Assembly: GCF_012273515.2 (NCBI RefSeq)
Contig: NZ_CP050975.2
Location: 248,001-312,000, forward strand
Length of the DNA stretch: 64,000 nt
Direction: 5' to 3'
From: Streptomyces sp. RPA4-2
GTDB lineage: Bacteria > Actinomycetota > Actinomycetes > Streptomycetales > Streptomycetaceae
Shown here: in pieces, positions 24,817 through 35,321 of the stretch
Layout: each line of letters starts with the position of its first letter
Position numbering within the stretch: the stretch's first letter is position 1
The notes under the pieces: generated by a model
The model's input: only the letters and a program-made list of their open reading frames with translations
The model's database searches: none
What the model was told of the DNA's origin: nothing
Made by a program: the position numbers and the translations under genes

Positions 24817-26268
24817 TCAGGCCTGGCCGTGCGCCCGCTGGGCGTGCTGGGGCAGCAGGCCCACCAGCAGCAGCGTCAGGAGGTTCAGGCCCGCGGCGAT
24901 GGCGAAGACCAGTTCCGCGGCGGCGAGGCAGGACGACGGGGACGGGTGCCCGGCGCGGGCGAAGAACACCGTGCCGAGGGCGGCGACGCCGATGGCGCCG
25001 GCGAACTGCTGGACGGCGTTGAGCAGGCCCGCGCCGGTGCCGACCTCCTCGGCGGTGGCGTCGCCGATGATGAAGTCGACCAGCGGGACGAACACCAGCC
25101 CGGAACCGAAGCCGGTCAGCAGCAGCGCGGGCGCCAGCTTCCAGACGGTGATGCCGGCGCCGAAGTGGGCGAGGGACCACCACAGGGCCAGCAGGCCGAT
25201 GACGGCGATGGCCAGCCCCAGGTGCAGGCTCGCGCGTCCCAGCTTCTCGGCGAGCACGGCGCCCGCGAGCAGGACGGCGACGGCCGTGCCGAGGGCCCAG
25301 GGGATCAGCGTGAGGCCGGTGTGCAGCGGTGTCCAGTGCATGCCCTGCTGCAGCAGCAGGTTGATGACGAGGACGAACGCGCTCAGTGACGCGTAGAACC
25401 CGGCCACGATCACCAGGCCGACGACGAAGCTGCGCTTGCGGAACAGCGACGGTGTGATGACCGGGTGCCGGCTGTGCCGTTGGGAGACGACGAACAGGGC
25501 GAGCAGGACGGCCGAGGCGCCCATCATGACGTAGGTCCAGGCGGGCCAGCCGAGGTCGCGTCCCTGGATGAGCGGGACGATGAGCAGGGCCGAGGCCGCG
25601 GTGAGCAGGCCGACGCCGGTGAGGTCGAGGCGGGCGGCCGGGTCCTCCCCGCCGCGGTGGGGCAGGACCCGGCGGGCGAGCACGGCGGCGACGACGCCGA
25701 GCGGCACGTTGACCAGGAAGATGGAGCGCCACTGGCTGCCGAACAGATTCAGGTGGAGCAGCCAGCCGGCCAGGATGGGCCCGCCCACCATGGTCAGGCC
25801 CATCAGCGGGCCGACCGGGGTCAGCGCCCTGCGCAGGTGCTGCGGCGGGAAGACGACCTTCACCAGGGCCAGCCCCTGCGGGATCATCACCGACCCGCAC
25901 AGGCCCTGCAGGGTGCGGGCGACTATCAGGAAGACCGGGTCGGGTGCGAGCCCGCAGGCCAGCGAGGTCAGGGTGAAGCCGGCCATGCCGAGCAGGAAGA
26001 GCCGTCGGCGCCCGAGCAGGTCCCCGAGCCGTCCCGAGGTGACCAGGCCGAGCGCGAAGGCCGCGGTGTAGGCGCTCAGCACCCACTGGACGGTGGACTG
26101 GCCGCCGCCGAGGTCGGCGTGGATGGACGGGCCGGCGAGGGTGGCGATGCTGGAGTCGATCAGATCCATGACGTCGGCCATGACCACGACGGTCAGGACG
26201 AGCCATGCGGTGCGCGACGGCGGTGTGCTGGTGGGAGGCGCCTCGGACGAGCGCTGGTCAATGGACAC
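24817..26268 (-). CDS. MFS drug-efflux transporter (EmrB/QacA, 14-TM type)
   Basis: A 483-aa integral membrane protein of the DHA2 drug:H+ antiporter family. It opens with a first helix containing MADVMDLIDSSIATLAGPSI, the motif D1 region of 14-TM exporters. The motif A-like GRLGDLLGRRRLFLLG follows helix 2 and the motif C-like FLIVARTLQGLCGSVMIPQG lies farther on. The start is GTG at 26268, placing three TetR-type operators immediately upstream; a longer in-frame reading would run through them. It is divergent from a TetR gene, the classical repressor/efflux arrangement. Substrate unknown. Confidence 0.9.
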   Translation of the reverse strand: MSIDQRSSEAPPTSTPPSRTAWLVLTVVVMADVMDLIDSSIATLAGPSIHADLGGGQSTVQWVLSAYTAAFALGLVTSGRLGDLLGRRRLFLLGMAGFTLTSLACGLAPDPVFLIVARTLQGLCGSVMIPQGLALVKVVFPPQHLRRALTPVGPLMGLTMVGGPILAGWLLHLNLFGSQWRSIFLVNVPLGVVAAVLARRVLPHRGGEDPAARLDLTGVGLLTAASALLIVPLIQGRDLGWPAWTYVMMGASAVLLALFVVSQRHSRHPVITPSLFRKRSFVVGLVIVAGFYASLSAFVLVINLLLQQGMHWTPLHTGLTLIPWALGTAVAVLLAGAVLAEKLGRASLHLGLAIAVIGLLALWWSLAHFGAGITVWKLAPALLLTGFGSGLVFVPLVDFIIGDATAEEVGTGAGLLNAVQQFAGAIGVAALGTVFFARAGHPSPSSCLAAAELVFAIAAGLNLLTLLLVGLLPQHAQRAHGQA

Positions 26269-26340
26269 GAACGCCGTTCTACATCGGATCGGCGTTCTGA
26301 ACAATACGAACACCGTTCCTGGATGCGCGGAACACTGTTC
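26269..26340. promoter_or_regulatory. three copies of TetR-type operator GAACRCYGTTC
   Basis: Copies lie at 26269-26279 (GAACGCCGTTC), 26308-26318 (GAACACCGTTC) and 26330-26340 (GAACACTGTTC), in the gap between the divergent MFS and TetR genes. The half-site GTTC also occurs at about 26294. The first copy abuts the MFS start codon and the last lies 22 bp before the TetR ATG, so one repressor could shut both promoters. Confidence 0.75.
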
Positions 26341-26362
26341 GCCGATTGGTTAGACTGCTCGT

Positions 26363-27100
26363 ATGTCACCGACTCCGGAGCAACGGCGCGCAGCCCGGCA
26401 CCAGCTCGGCACCGGTTCGAGCGCGCCCGCGGCCCGGCGTGGACCGTCCGGCGGGCGCAAGAAGCCGATCACGGTCGACGCCATCATCAGCACCGCGTTC
26501 GCCATCGTGGAAGCGGAGGGGTACGACGCCCTGACGATGCGGCGGGTGGCCGCCGCGCTGGAGACGGGGCCGTCGTCGCTCTACGCCCACGTGGTCAACA
26601 AGGAGGACCTGGACGAGCTGCTCATCGGCCGGCTGTGCGCCGGGATCGACCTGCCCGAGCCGGACCCCGCCGCCTGGCGGCAGCAGATCGCCGGTGTCTG
26701 CACCCAGCTGCGCGACCAGTATCTGCGGTATCCGGGTATCTCCCGGGCGGCCTTCGCCGCCGCTCCGTCCAATCTGGACACGCTGCGTGTCGGCGAGGGC
26801 ATGCTCGCCATCCTGCTCGCCGGGGGCATCGACCCGCAGACCGCCGCCTGGGCACTGGACTCGCTGTCGCTCTACGTCAACGCCTACAGCCTCGAGGTCT
26901 CCCTGGCGAACAGCCGGATCGGCCGCGGCGACGACGGCTGGGTCGTCAGCCGCGACGAACTGCTGCGCCGGTTCGCCGCGCTGCCCGACACCTTCCCCCG
27001 GACCAAGCGCTACGCCGTCGAGCTCACCGCCGGGACCGTCCACGACCGTTTCGACTTCACCATCGGCCTGATGATCGACGGGCTCCCGGGTTCACGGTGA
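26363..27100 (+). CDS. TetR-family repressor
   Basis: A 245-aa regulator. The DNA-binding helices are in TVDAIISTAFAIVEAEGYDA, LTMRRVAAALETGPSSLYAH and VVNKEDLDELL (about residues 35-85), with the C-terminal ligand-binding domain typical of the TetR_C class II group. It is divergent from the MFS efflux gene and flanked by three matching palindromes, so it very likely represses the transporter and itself until a drug binds. It may be unrelated to the clusters on either side. Confidence 0.9.
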   Translation: MSPTPEQRRAARHQLGTGSSAPAARRGPSGGRKKPITVDAIISTAFAIVEAEGYDALTMRRVAAALETGPSSLYAHVVNKEDLDELLIGRLCAGIDLPEPDPAAWRQQIAGVCTQLRDQYLRYPGISRAAFAAAPSNLDTLRVGEGMLAILLAGGIDPQTAAWALDSLSLYVNAYSLEVSLANSRIGRGDDGWVVSRDELLRRFAALPDTFPRTKRYAVELTAGTVHDRFDFTIGLMIDGLPGSR

Positions 27101-27123
27101 GAGGCCCGCGCAGGCGGGATTCG

Positions 27124-29009
<1,886 letters not shown>

Positions 29010-30191
29010 GTCAGCCTCCTCGGGCTGTCGGCCTGGCCACCCCTGCCACTCCAGGCTAGCGAGTCCTCGGTACCTGGGCTTGGGGAGCGAGCGGGGCCGC
29101 CCGGGGCGGCGGCGGGGGCGGGATCAGGTCCGGCCGCGGTGGCGGGCGGGGGGCGCGAGACCAGGGTCTGGGCGAGGGGGATCCGGGCCAGCTGGACCAC
29201 TCCGTACAGGATCAGGCTTAAGCCCCCGGCGATCTCGGGGACCAGCCACCAGCCGGTGCGCACCTCCTCCGCGTACAGGGTGACGCCCAGGGCGAGGCTG
29301 ACCAGGGCGTCGCCGAGGGTGAGGGCGGGCTGGGAGGCGACCAGGGGGCCGGACTGGACGGCGTTCTGCAGCAGGAACAGTGCGCAGACCCCGGCGGCGG
29401 CGAAGGCGTAGGTCTGCCAGGCGAGGAAGAAGCCGGTGACGCCGCCCGTCTGCCAGGCGTGGGTGGCGTCCTTGATGAGGGCCGCGGTGAGCGCGTAGCC
29501 GATGGCCGCGGCGCTGCCGAAGCAGGCCGCGCGGGCGCGTCCGGCGGGCAGGCGCAGCGCGATCCGGACGGCGGCCGTCATGACGCCCACACAGCAGACG
29601 ATGGCCACCACCCAGCCGCCCGCCGCGGCCTGGCCGGTGCCCGCCGAGGGTGCCGCCGCGGCCAGTGCGACGCCCAGCCCGGCGGCGATGCACACCACGG
29701 CCGTCCAGCCGCGCCGGGTCACCCGCCGGCGCAGCACCAGGCCGCCGATCAGCAGGGCGAAGGGGAGTTCCAGGACGAAGATCGGCTGTACGACGGCCAG
29801 GGCGCCGTTGACCAGGGCCAGCGCCTGGAAACAGGCCGCCGCCATGACCGCGGCCATGCCGCCGAGCCAGGCCGGCCGGTGCAGCAGGTCGACGAACAGG
29901 CGGGCGCGGAAGCCTTCGGACAGGGGGACGTCCTGGGCGGCGCGGCGCTGGAGGACGGTGGCGGTCGCGTTGCTGGCGGCGGCCAGCAGGGCGAAGACGA
30001 CGGAGACCACCATGCCCACCGGCCTGTCCCTCCTCGGTGTGTCCCGGCGTTCCCGTGTCTGCCGGATGTGGCCCGGCGTGGGGGCCGGTCATGCCCATGC
30101 TCCCGCGACGGCGCGGTGTCCGCCCCCTGACGGCGCGGCGCGTGACGCCGAAGGGCTGCCGCCCCCGGACCCCCGCATCGGCCTGAACGGC

Positions 30192-30305
30192 CTCGTCCTC
30201 AAACGCCGGACGGGCTGGATACGCGGGCCCGCGCCGACCGGTCGTCGCCCTCAAAGACCGGCACCCGGGCCATGCCTGTGAGCCCGTCCGGTGCTTGAGG
30301 ACGAG
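30192..30305. repeat. inverted pair of a 25-bp Streptomyces dispersed repeat
   Basis: The element at 30192-30216 and its near-perfect inverted copy at 30281-30305 (AGCCCGTCCGG...TTGAGGACGAG) lie in the 389-bp gap between the DMT and serine-hydrolase genes. G-rich runs follow to 30350. The element type is widespread in Streptomyces intergenic regions, and this inverted pair may act as a terminator for the leftward serine-hydrolase transcript. No gene was seen in 30020-30408. Confidence 0.7.
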
Positions 30306-30408
30306 TCCTTCGGGCGGGCGGGGGTCCGGGGGCGGCAGTCCCCGGGGGCGCTGGTGCACCGCCGCGCGTGCCGGTGGTGGTGCCGGTGCCAATGGTGAGG
30401 GTGCGCGG

Positions 30409-31680
30409 TCAGCGGGCCGCGTGCTGTGCGGGCAGGTCGAAGACGTGTCCCGGTGAGACGATCTTCGTGACCGCCTCGCCGACGAGCGTGCTGGGCTCGG
30501 CGCCGTCGTGGCTGATGTCGGTGTTCAGGAGCACGACCAGGGTGGCCTGGGCCGACGGCAGGTAGACGGTCAGGGACTCGTAGCCCGGCATGGAGCCGTT
30601 GTGACCGATCCAGCCCTGGACGTCGAAGATGCCCAGGCCGTACCCGGCACCCGGGATCGTGGTGGGGAGCGTGGTCAGCCGCTGCTTCTGGGTGGTGGAG
30701 CCGATCAGGGTCGTGCCGTCGGGCAGGACGCCCGTGGCGACCGTGCGGGCCCAGGTGTGCAGGTCGTCCAGGTTCGAGATCATCGCGCCGGCCGTCCAGG
30801 CCCAGGAGGGGTTCCAGCCGGCGGTCTCCTCGACCGCGCCGCTCGCGGTCTGGTCGGTGTAGCCCTGGGCGTGCGGGGCCGGGAAGGCCGCGTCGGCCGG
30901 GAGGAGCGTGTGGTCCATGCCGGCCGGCGCGAGGACGTTCTCGCGGATGTAGTCCGCGGCCGGCATACCGCCGGCCCTCTCCACGACCATGCCGAGCAGG
31001 ATGAGGTTGGTGTTGCTGTAGGAGAACTTCCGCCCCGGCGGGAACAGCGGGCGGTGTCCGAAGGCGTAGCTGAGCAACTGCGGTGGGGTGAAGGGCCGTT
31101 GCGGGTCGGATGTGAGGGCCTTGAAGAAGGCCGGGTCGTCGGTGTAGTTGAACAGGCCGCTGCGCATCCCGGCGAGGTCCCGCAGCGTGATCCCGTCGCC
31201 GCCGGGCACGCCGCCCACGTATCTGCCGATCGGGTCGTCCAGGCCCACTCTGCCCTCGTCGACCAGCTTGAGCAGTGCCGTCACGGTGAAGGTCTTGGTC
31301 TCGCTGCCGATCCGTGTGTACAGGTCCGGCGACATCTTGCGCCCGTCGCTCCTGTCGGCGGCGCCGAACGACCGTACGTAGGTGCCCTGGCCGTGCGTCC
31401 ACAGTCCCACGGTCACCCCGGGCACGCCTGCCTCGCCCATGACCTGCCGCACGCTCGCGTCGAGTTGGCGGGTCACGGCAGGGGTGAGGGTGCGGACCCC
31501 GCCCGTCGCCGGGCCGGACGGTGAAGGGGACGCGGTGGCGTGCGTGGCGTCGGCGGCGGCCGGGACGGAGGCGGTCGCGGTCGTGCCCCGGGCGGTGCAG
31601 CCCGCGGCCGCCGCGATGAGCGCTCCCACCACGGCGGCGGTGACGGCTCCCCTGCGCAGACGGGTGCCCGAGTGGGTCAT
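30409..31680 (-). CDS. serine hydrolase lipoprotein, beta-lactamase/D,D-carboxypeptidase family
   Basis: A 423-aa exported protein of the class C beta-lactamase fold. The signal peptide ends in a lipobox-like LIAAAAGC, so it is probably a lipoprotein on the outer face of the membrane. The active-site triad is present: SxxK in RIGSETKTFTV, YxN in FSYSNTNLILLG and HxG in GWIGHNGSMPGY. The fold includes D,D-peptidases, esterases and beta-lactamases, so substrate is open. The ATG at 31680 gives a normal twin-charged n-region (MTHSGTRLRRG). It is transcribed alone. Confidence 0.9.
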   Translation of the reverse strand: MTHSGTRLRRGAVTAAVVGALIAAAAGCTARGTTATASVPAAADATHATASPSPSGPATGGVRTLTPAVTRQLDASVRQVMGEAGVPGVTVGLWTHGQGTYVRSFGAADRSDGRKMSPDLYTRIGSETKTFTVTALLKLVDEGRVGLDDPIGRYVGGVPGGDGITLRDLAGMRSGLFNYTDDPAFFKALTSDPQRPFTPPQLLSYAFGHRPLFPPGRKFSYSNTNLILLGMVVERAGGMPAADYIRENVLAPAGMDHTLLPADAAFPAPHAQGYTDQTASGAVEETAGWNPSWAWTAGAMISNLDDLHTWARTVATGVLPDGTTLIGSTTQKQRLTTLPTTIPGAGYGLGIFDVQGWIGHNGSMPGYESLTVYLPSAQATLVVLLNTDISHDGAEPSTLVGEAVTKIVSPGHVFDLPAQHAAR

Positions 31681-31925
31681 GGGCTGACTCCAAGCACGTG
31701 AGGACCGGGGCAAGCACATGCGGACCGGGCCCGGTCGTCGCGGACGGAGGCCACGCGACGGGCTGCGGTGCGCAGCGGTGCCGTGGGACACGGGGCTTGG
31801 GGTCCTGTCCTCCTCAGGATAGGAGGGCCGGGGGGCCGTCGCCCGTCGGGCGGTACGGCCCCCCCGAACGGCACCGGCAACCGGGCAGCGGCGTGTTCAG
31901 CCGCCGGGGGGCCGGATGATGTGGT

Positions 31926-32915
31926 TCAGAAGCTGTGCGAGGGCTCCGCGGCGAGGGTGCGGTCGGCGTCGGGGAGCCAGGAGTCCGGCGGCCGTTCGAG
32001 CCAGCCCTCGGCCGTGCCGAGGGCTTGGGCGGCGTCGGCCAGAGCTCTCACTCCCGGATGGCGAAGGCCGCGGCGCCAGACCAGGGAGACCGGGGAAAGA
32101 GGCACCGGGTCGGTCAGGGGACGCAGGGCCATCTCCGGAACATCCGCGAAGTCGACGTTGGCCAGGACCGACCAGCCGTGCTTGCGCATGACCCGCCGGA
32201 ACTCGGCCTCGCCCTCGATCTTCGGGAAGGGCGGCGCCAGGCCGATACCGCGGCCCGCGAACAGGGCGCGCGCGTAGTCCGTCCATTCGGTGGTGTCCTC
32301 GTTGCCCGCGGCGGCGTACACGGTTTCGCCGGCGAGCGCGGCCAGCGGCACCCGCGGCAAGGCGGCCAGCCGGTGTTCCGGGGGCAGGTGCACCGCCAGT
32401 CGGTCGTAGCGGATCAGCCGGTGTTCCAGACCGGCACGGACAGCCCTCGGCAGCCCGGCGACGCGGCCGAAGGAGACGTCGAGCCGGCCGTCCGCCATCT
32501 CGGCCGCCGCCCGCGTCAGGCCGCTGTGGAACCGGGAGACGAACTCCAGACCGGGGGCCGCTTCCCTGGCCGCCGCCAGTACGCGTGGCCCGGTGGAGCC
32601 GTGGAGCGCGACGTCGACGATCAACGGGCGGGCGCTCTCCCCGGCCGGGGGCTGCTCCAGTTCCCGGCCCAGCTGTTCCTGGGCGGTCAGAACGTGCCGC
32701 ACGACGGGCAGCAGCCGCTGCCCCTCGCGGGTCAGGGCCACATGCCGGGTGTCCCGCTCGAACAAGGCCCTGCCCCACACCCGTTCCAGGTGCCGGATGT
32801 CCCGGCTGAGCGCCTGCTGCGCGACGAACAGCCGGGCGGCGGCCCGGGTGAAGTGCAACTCTTCGGCGACGGCCACGAAGGCGCGCAGCAGCCTGGGGTT
32901 GATGTCATGACGCAC
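31926..32915 (-). CDS. LysR-family transcriptional regulator
   Basis: A 329-aa regulator with the LysR winged helix at the N-terminus (PRLLRAFVAVAEELHFTRAA, RLFVAQQALSRDIRHLE, residues 6-47) and a periplasmic-binding-protein-like effector domain. The start is GTG at 32915. LysR proteins usually control a divergent neighbour, but here the upstream gene is co-directional and ends 58 bp away, so the target is not evident. It could belong to the accessory region or mark the edge of the peptide locus. Confidence 0.9.
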   Translation of the reverse strand: MRHDINPRLLRAFVAVAEELHFTRAAARLFVAQQALSRDIRHLERVWGRALFERDTRHVALTREGQRLLPVVRHVLTAQEQLGRELEQPPAGESARPLIVDVALHGSTGPRVLAAAREAAPGLEFVSRFHSGLTRAAAEMADGRLDVSFGRVAGLPRAVRAGLEHRLIRYDRLAVHLPPEHRLAALPRVPLAALAGETVYAAAGNEDTTEWTDYARALFAGRGIGLAPPFPKIEGEAEFRRVMRKHGWSVLANVDFADVPEMALRPLTDPVPLSPVSLVWRRGLRHPGVRALADAAQALGTAEGWLERPPDSWLPDADRTLAAEPSHSF

Positions 32916-32972
32916 GCCCCCATTCTCACCAACCCGTACGGGCGTTGCGGGGTCAGGGCGTGGGGCACAGGG

Positions 32973-34313
32973 TCAGGTGGCGGCGGGTGGGCGGACGGGG
33001 GACGGCCGTCCGGGCGGGGACCGGCGGAGCGGGAGCGGTGTGGCGGGCGGCCGGGCGGGGGCCATGGGGTGCGGGCGTTCCTCGCGGACGACGGCTTGGA
33101 GGGCGTGGCCGAAGCGGGTGATGTCGTCGGGGGTGGTGTCGTGGTGGAGGGACGCGCGCAGGGCGGTGCCCGCGGGGTGGTCCAGGAGCGGGATCTCCTG
33201 CGCGACCGTCTTCCACAGGGCGACGCCGCGGGCCGCGAGTTGCCGGCGCACGAGCGAGGCGGGCAGTTCTCGGTGGCGGAAGGCGAGGATGCCGGACTGG
33301 ACCAGGCCGGGCGTGATCAGTTCGGTGCCGGGTGTCTCCTCGACGGCGGCGCGCAGGGCGGGCAGCAGCCGCAGCCCGTCGTGTCCGGCGGGCCCGGTGA
33401 GGGTCGCCGTGTGGTGCGCCAGGGCGGCGTTGAGGCCCGCGACGGCCGCGTTCTGCGGCGGGGGGCGGTGTGCGGCGGCCTCCTCGAACATGTCCCGCAA
33501 CCGGGGTGCCAGGTAGGCGAATCCCACGTCGTGGGGGCCGCGCAGGAACCGCCAGCCGTCGCCGGTCAGCAGATGGCAGCCGGTACGGGCGGCGTCCACG
33601 CTGAGCTGGCCGACCGCGTAGGAGGCGTCGACGGCGTACAGGCACCGGTGCGGGGCGAGGATCCGCCCGATGGTCTCGACCGGGTTGACGATGCCGCGGC
33701 CGGAGGGGACGTGGACGACCGAGACGAGGGCCACGTCGTCGTCGATGTGCCGGGCCATCCACTCCAGGTCCAGGTCTCCGTCCTCGCGCAGCGGGACGAC
33801 CTCGAGCCGGCAGCGGGTGCGGTCGCGCAGGGCGTACAGGGCGGTCAGGTTGGCCACCCCCTCGTAGGGGGTCGTCCAGATCCGGTCGCCGCGGCCGGGG
33901 CCGAGGCCGCGGACCAGCGCGTCGAAGGCGGTGGCCGCGTCCGTGACGACGGCGGTGTCGGCGGCCGGGACGCCGAGCAGTGCGCCGAGACGGTCGTGGA
34001 TCTCGGTGCGCAGGACGTGTGCGAGGTGTTCCTCGAGTTCGTGCGGCCCGTAGCGGTCCTCACGCGCCGCGCAGTCGGCGACGAGTGCCCGTACGGCGGC
34101 GGGCATACGGCCCCGGCCTGCCGTGTCCAGATGGACCGTCCGGCCGCCCGGACCACCCGCTTCGCTCCGGCCGTCCAGGCTGTTGCGGTCCGTGCGGTCA
34201 CTCCGGTCCGTGCTGTCCGTGCTGTCCGTGCGGTCCGTGCGGTCCGTGCTGTCGCTGGTGGGCGCGTAGTCCCTTCGGTCCTTCTGATCCGTGGATGACG
34301 GCGTCGCGTTCAT
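32973..34313 (-). CDS. class V aminotransferase-fold protein (EgtE-like) lacking the PLP lysine
   Basis: A 446-aa member of the cysteine desulfurase/isopenicillin-N-epimerase-like fold. Recognisable stretches are VHLDTAGRGRMP, WTTPYEGVANLTALYAL, VHVPSGRGIVNPVETI and YAVDASYAVGQLSVD, where the Asp binds the pyridine ring. Where EgtE-type enzymes read GRKFLRGPRGTG, this protein reads GWRFLRGPHDVG, so the Schiff-base lysine is arginine. Catalysis by the normal route should be lost. Residues ~7-45 are a Ser/Thr/Asp/Arg repeat tract encoded by a 9-bp minisatellite (about 34150-34260). The ATG at 34313 has GGGGAGG eight bases upstream. A TTGCCAA/TTGGCAA operator lies 80 bp upstream, shared with the divergent repeat-peptide gene and the NRPS. 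Confidence 0.8.
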   Translation of the reverse strand: MNATPSSTDQKDRRDYAPTSDSTDRTDRTDSTDSTDRSDRTDRNSLDGRSEAGGPGGRTVHLDTAGRGRMPAAVRALVADCAAREDRYGPHELEEHLAHVLRTEIHDRLGALLGVPAADTAVVTDAATAFDALVRGLGPGRGDRIWTTPYEGVANLTALYALRDRTRCRLEVVPLREDGDLDLEWMARHIDDDVALVSVVHVPSGRGIVNPVETIGRILAPHRCLYAVDASYAVGQLSVDAARTGCHLLTGDGWRFLRGPHDVGFAYLAPRLRDMFEEAAAHRPPPQNAAVAGLNAALAHHTATLTGPAGHDGLRLLPALRAAVEETPGTELITPGLVQSGILAFRHRELPASLVRRQLAARGVALWKTVAQEIPLLDHPAGTALRASLHHDTTPDDITRFGHALQAVVREERPHPMAPARPPATPLPLRRSPPGRPSPVRPPAAT

Positions 34314-34393
34314 TTCCGGGGCCTCCCCCCGCTGTCGGGGCCATCGGCTGCCAGGACGCGGGGGCCGCTGTGCCCGACCCGTCACGAACAAGC

Positions 34394-34424
34394 ATTGCCA
34401 ACGTGCTTGGCAATATGTTGCCTA
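34394..34424. promoter_or_regulatory. tripartite TTGCCAA operator upstream of aminotransferase-like gene
   Basis: ATTGCCAA (34394-34401), 5-bp spacer, TTGGCAAT (34407-34414), 4-bp spacer, TTGCCTA (34418-34424). The first two arms are a perfect inverted repeat. The 383-bp region 34314-34696 is far more AT-rich than its surroundings and holds two such elements plus a looser pair (TTGACAA at 34536-34542, TTGCCAG at 34546-34552). It must carry both divergent promoters. Confidence 0.8.
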
Positions 34425-34632
34425 GCACGGGGGTGAAGTGGCAACGCCGGCTCCGGCGGCGCTCTAGCGAAAGGGCCGCGAACGCGCTGTTCACCCTCTC
34501 GGAACCGGCCCCGATCGGGCCCGGAAGCAGGGTTGTTGACAAACTTTGCCAGGCATCCGCGCAGGTAGCCGCCCGCCTCTCGCGGGTCTCCAGCTCATCT
34601 CCAGCGAATGCCGAGCGGCTCCCGAGTTCGCG

Positions 34633-34662
34633 TTGCCAAGCTTCTTGGCAAGAAGTTACCAA
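34633..34662. promoter_or_regulatory. tripartite TTGCCAA operator upstream of IGWP repeat-peptide gene
   Basis: TTGCCAAG (34633-34640), CTT, CTTGGCAA (34644-34651) is a perfect palindrome, followed by a 4-bp spacer and TTACCAA (34656-34662). Half-sites are therefore spaced about one helical turn apart. The start codon is 34 bp downstream. A further TTGCCA at 34678 begins a 19-bp block that matches the NRPS promoter region at 42950-42968 in 17 positions. Confidence 0.8.
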
Positions 34663-34696
34663 CGCAGATCCGCTTCATTGCCACGGAGGAGCCGTC

Positions 34697-35083
34697 ATGA
34701 AGAACATCGCCCGCATCGCCGTCACCACCGCCGCCGTCGCCTCCGCCGTCCTCACCGCCGCCGGCGTCAGCGCTGCCACGCAGAGCATCGGCCGGCCGCA
34801 GTCGGCGGGCACCACGGCCTCCTCCGCCATCGGATGGCCGGCCGCCGCCGGCACCTCCGCCGACGACAGCATCGGCTGGCCCAAGACGGCCACCACCGTC
34901 GCGGCCACGGACGACATCGGCTGGCCCAAGGCCGCCTACGCCACGGCCGACGACAACATCGGCTGGCCCAAGACGGTCACCGTCTCCGCCGACGACAGCA
35001 ACATCGGCTGGCCCAAGGCAGTCACCGTCGCGGCCACGGACGACATCGGCTGGCCCCTCGCGGCCGGCAGCGCGGCCGTCTGA
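34697..35083 (+). CDS. secreted IGWP-repeat peptide, candidate multi-core precursor
   Basis: A 128-aa protein. Residues 1-26 form a signal peptide (MKNIAR, hydrophobic core, cleavage near VSA-A). The remainder is a repeat array with IGxP motifs at residues 31, 45, 59, 74, 88, 103 and 117, a period of 14 or 15. The first reads IGRP and the other six IGWP. Most units have the form (T/A)-D-D-(S/N)-IGWPK-(A/T)-x-T-V-(A/S)-A, so Asp-Asp precedes five of the motifs by zero to two residues. No cysteine is present. Trp occurs only in the motif. The ribosome site GGAGGAG is ideal and a hairpin terminator follows, so it is a strong monocistronic unit. Its operator is shared with the NRPS. I do not recognise a named family. 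It may be a multi-core RiPP precursor cut at Asp, or a secreted structural repeat protein. Confidence 0.85.
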   Translation: MKNIARIAVTTAAVASAVLTAAGVSAATQSIGRPQSAGTTASSAIGWPAAAGTSADDSIGWPKTATTVAATDDIGWPKAAYATADDNIGWPKTVTVSADDSNIGWPKAVTVAATDDIGWPLAAGSAAV

Positions 35084-35164
35084 CGGGCACGGATGCCGTA
35101 ACAGACCACCGACCCGCTGGACCTACCGCACCCACCGGGCCCACCGAACCAACCGAATCTTGAG

Positions 35165-35193
35165 GCCCCCGCCGGCAGTGCCGTGGCGGGGGC
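35165..35193 (+). terminator. hairpin terminator of the repeat-peptide gene
   Basis: GCCCCCGCC (35165-35173) pairs perfectly with GGCGGGGGC (35185-35193), loop 11 nt, followed by TT. It lies 82 bp past the stop codon. An almost identical stem occurs at 35769-35802. Confidence 0.8.
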
Positions 35194-35321
35194 TTCGGTC
35201 GTGTGCCGGTTGATCGCGGCGGCCGGCCTGAGCAGGTGTCCACGGCGGCTCGAGCGGGATCCGGCACGGTGCTGCTCGGAGCACCGCTTCACCTCTCCCG
35301 TGTCCGGAAGGAAGTCGCCCG

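Noticed and set aside
34536..34541. TTGACA as a -35 box for the repeat-peptide gene
   Set aside because: No TAnnnT-like -10 lies 16-19 bp downstream, and the string also fits the degenerate TTGCCAA half-site family. I did not call a promoter.
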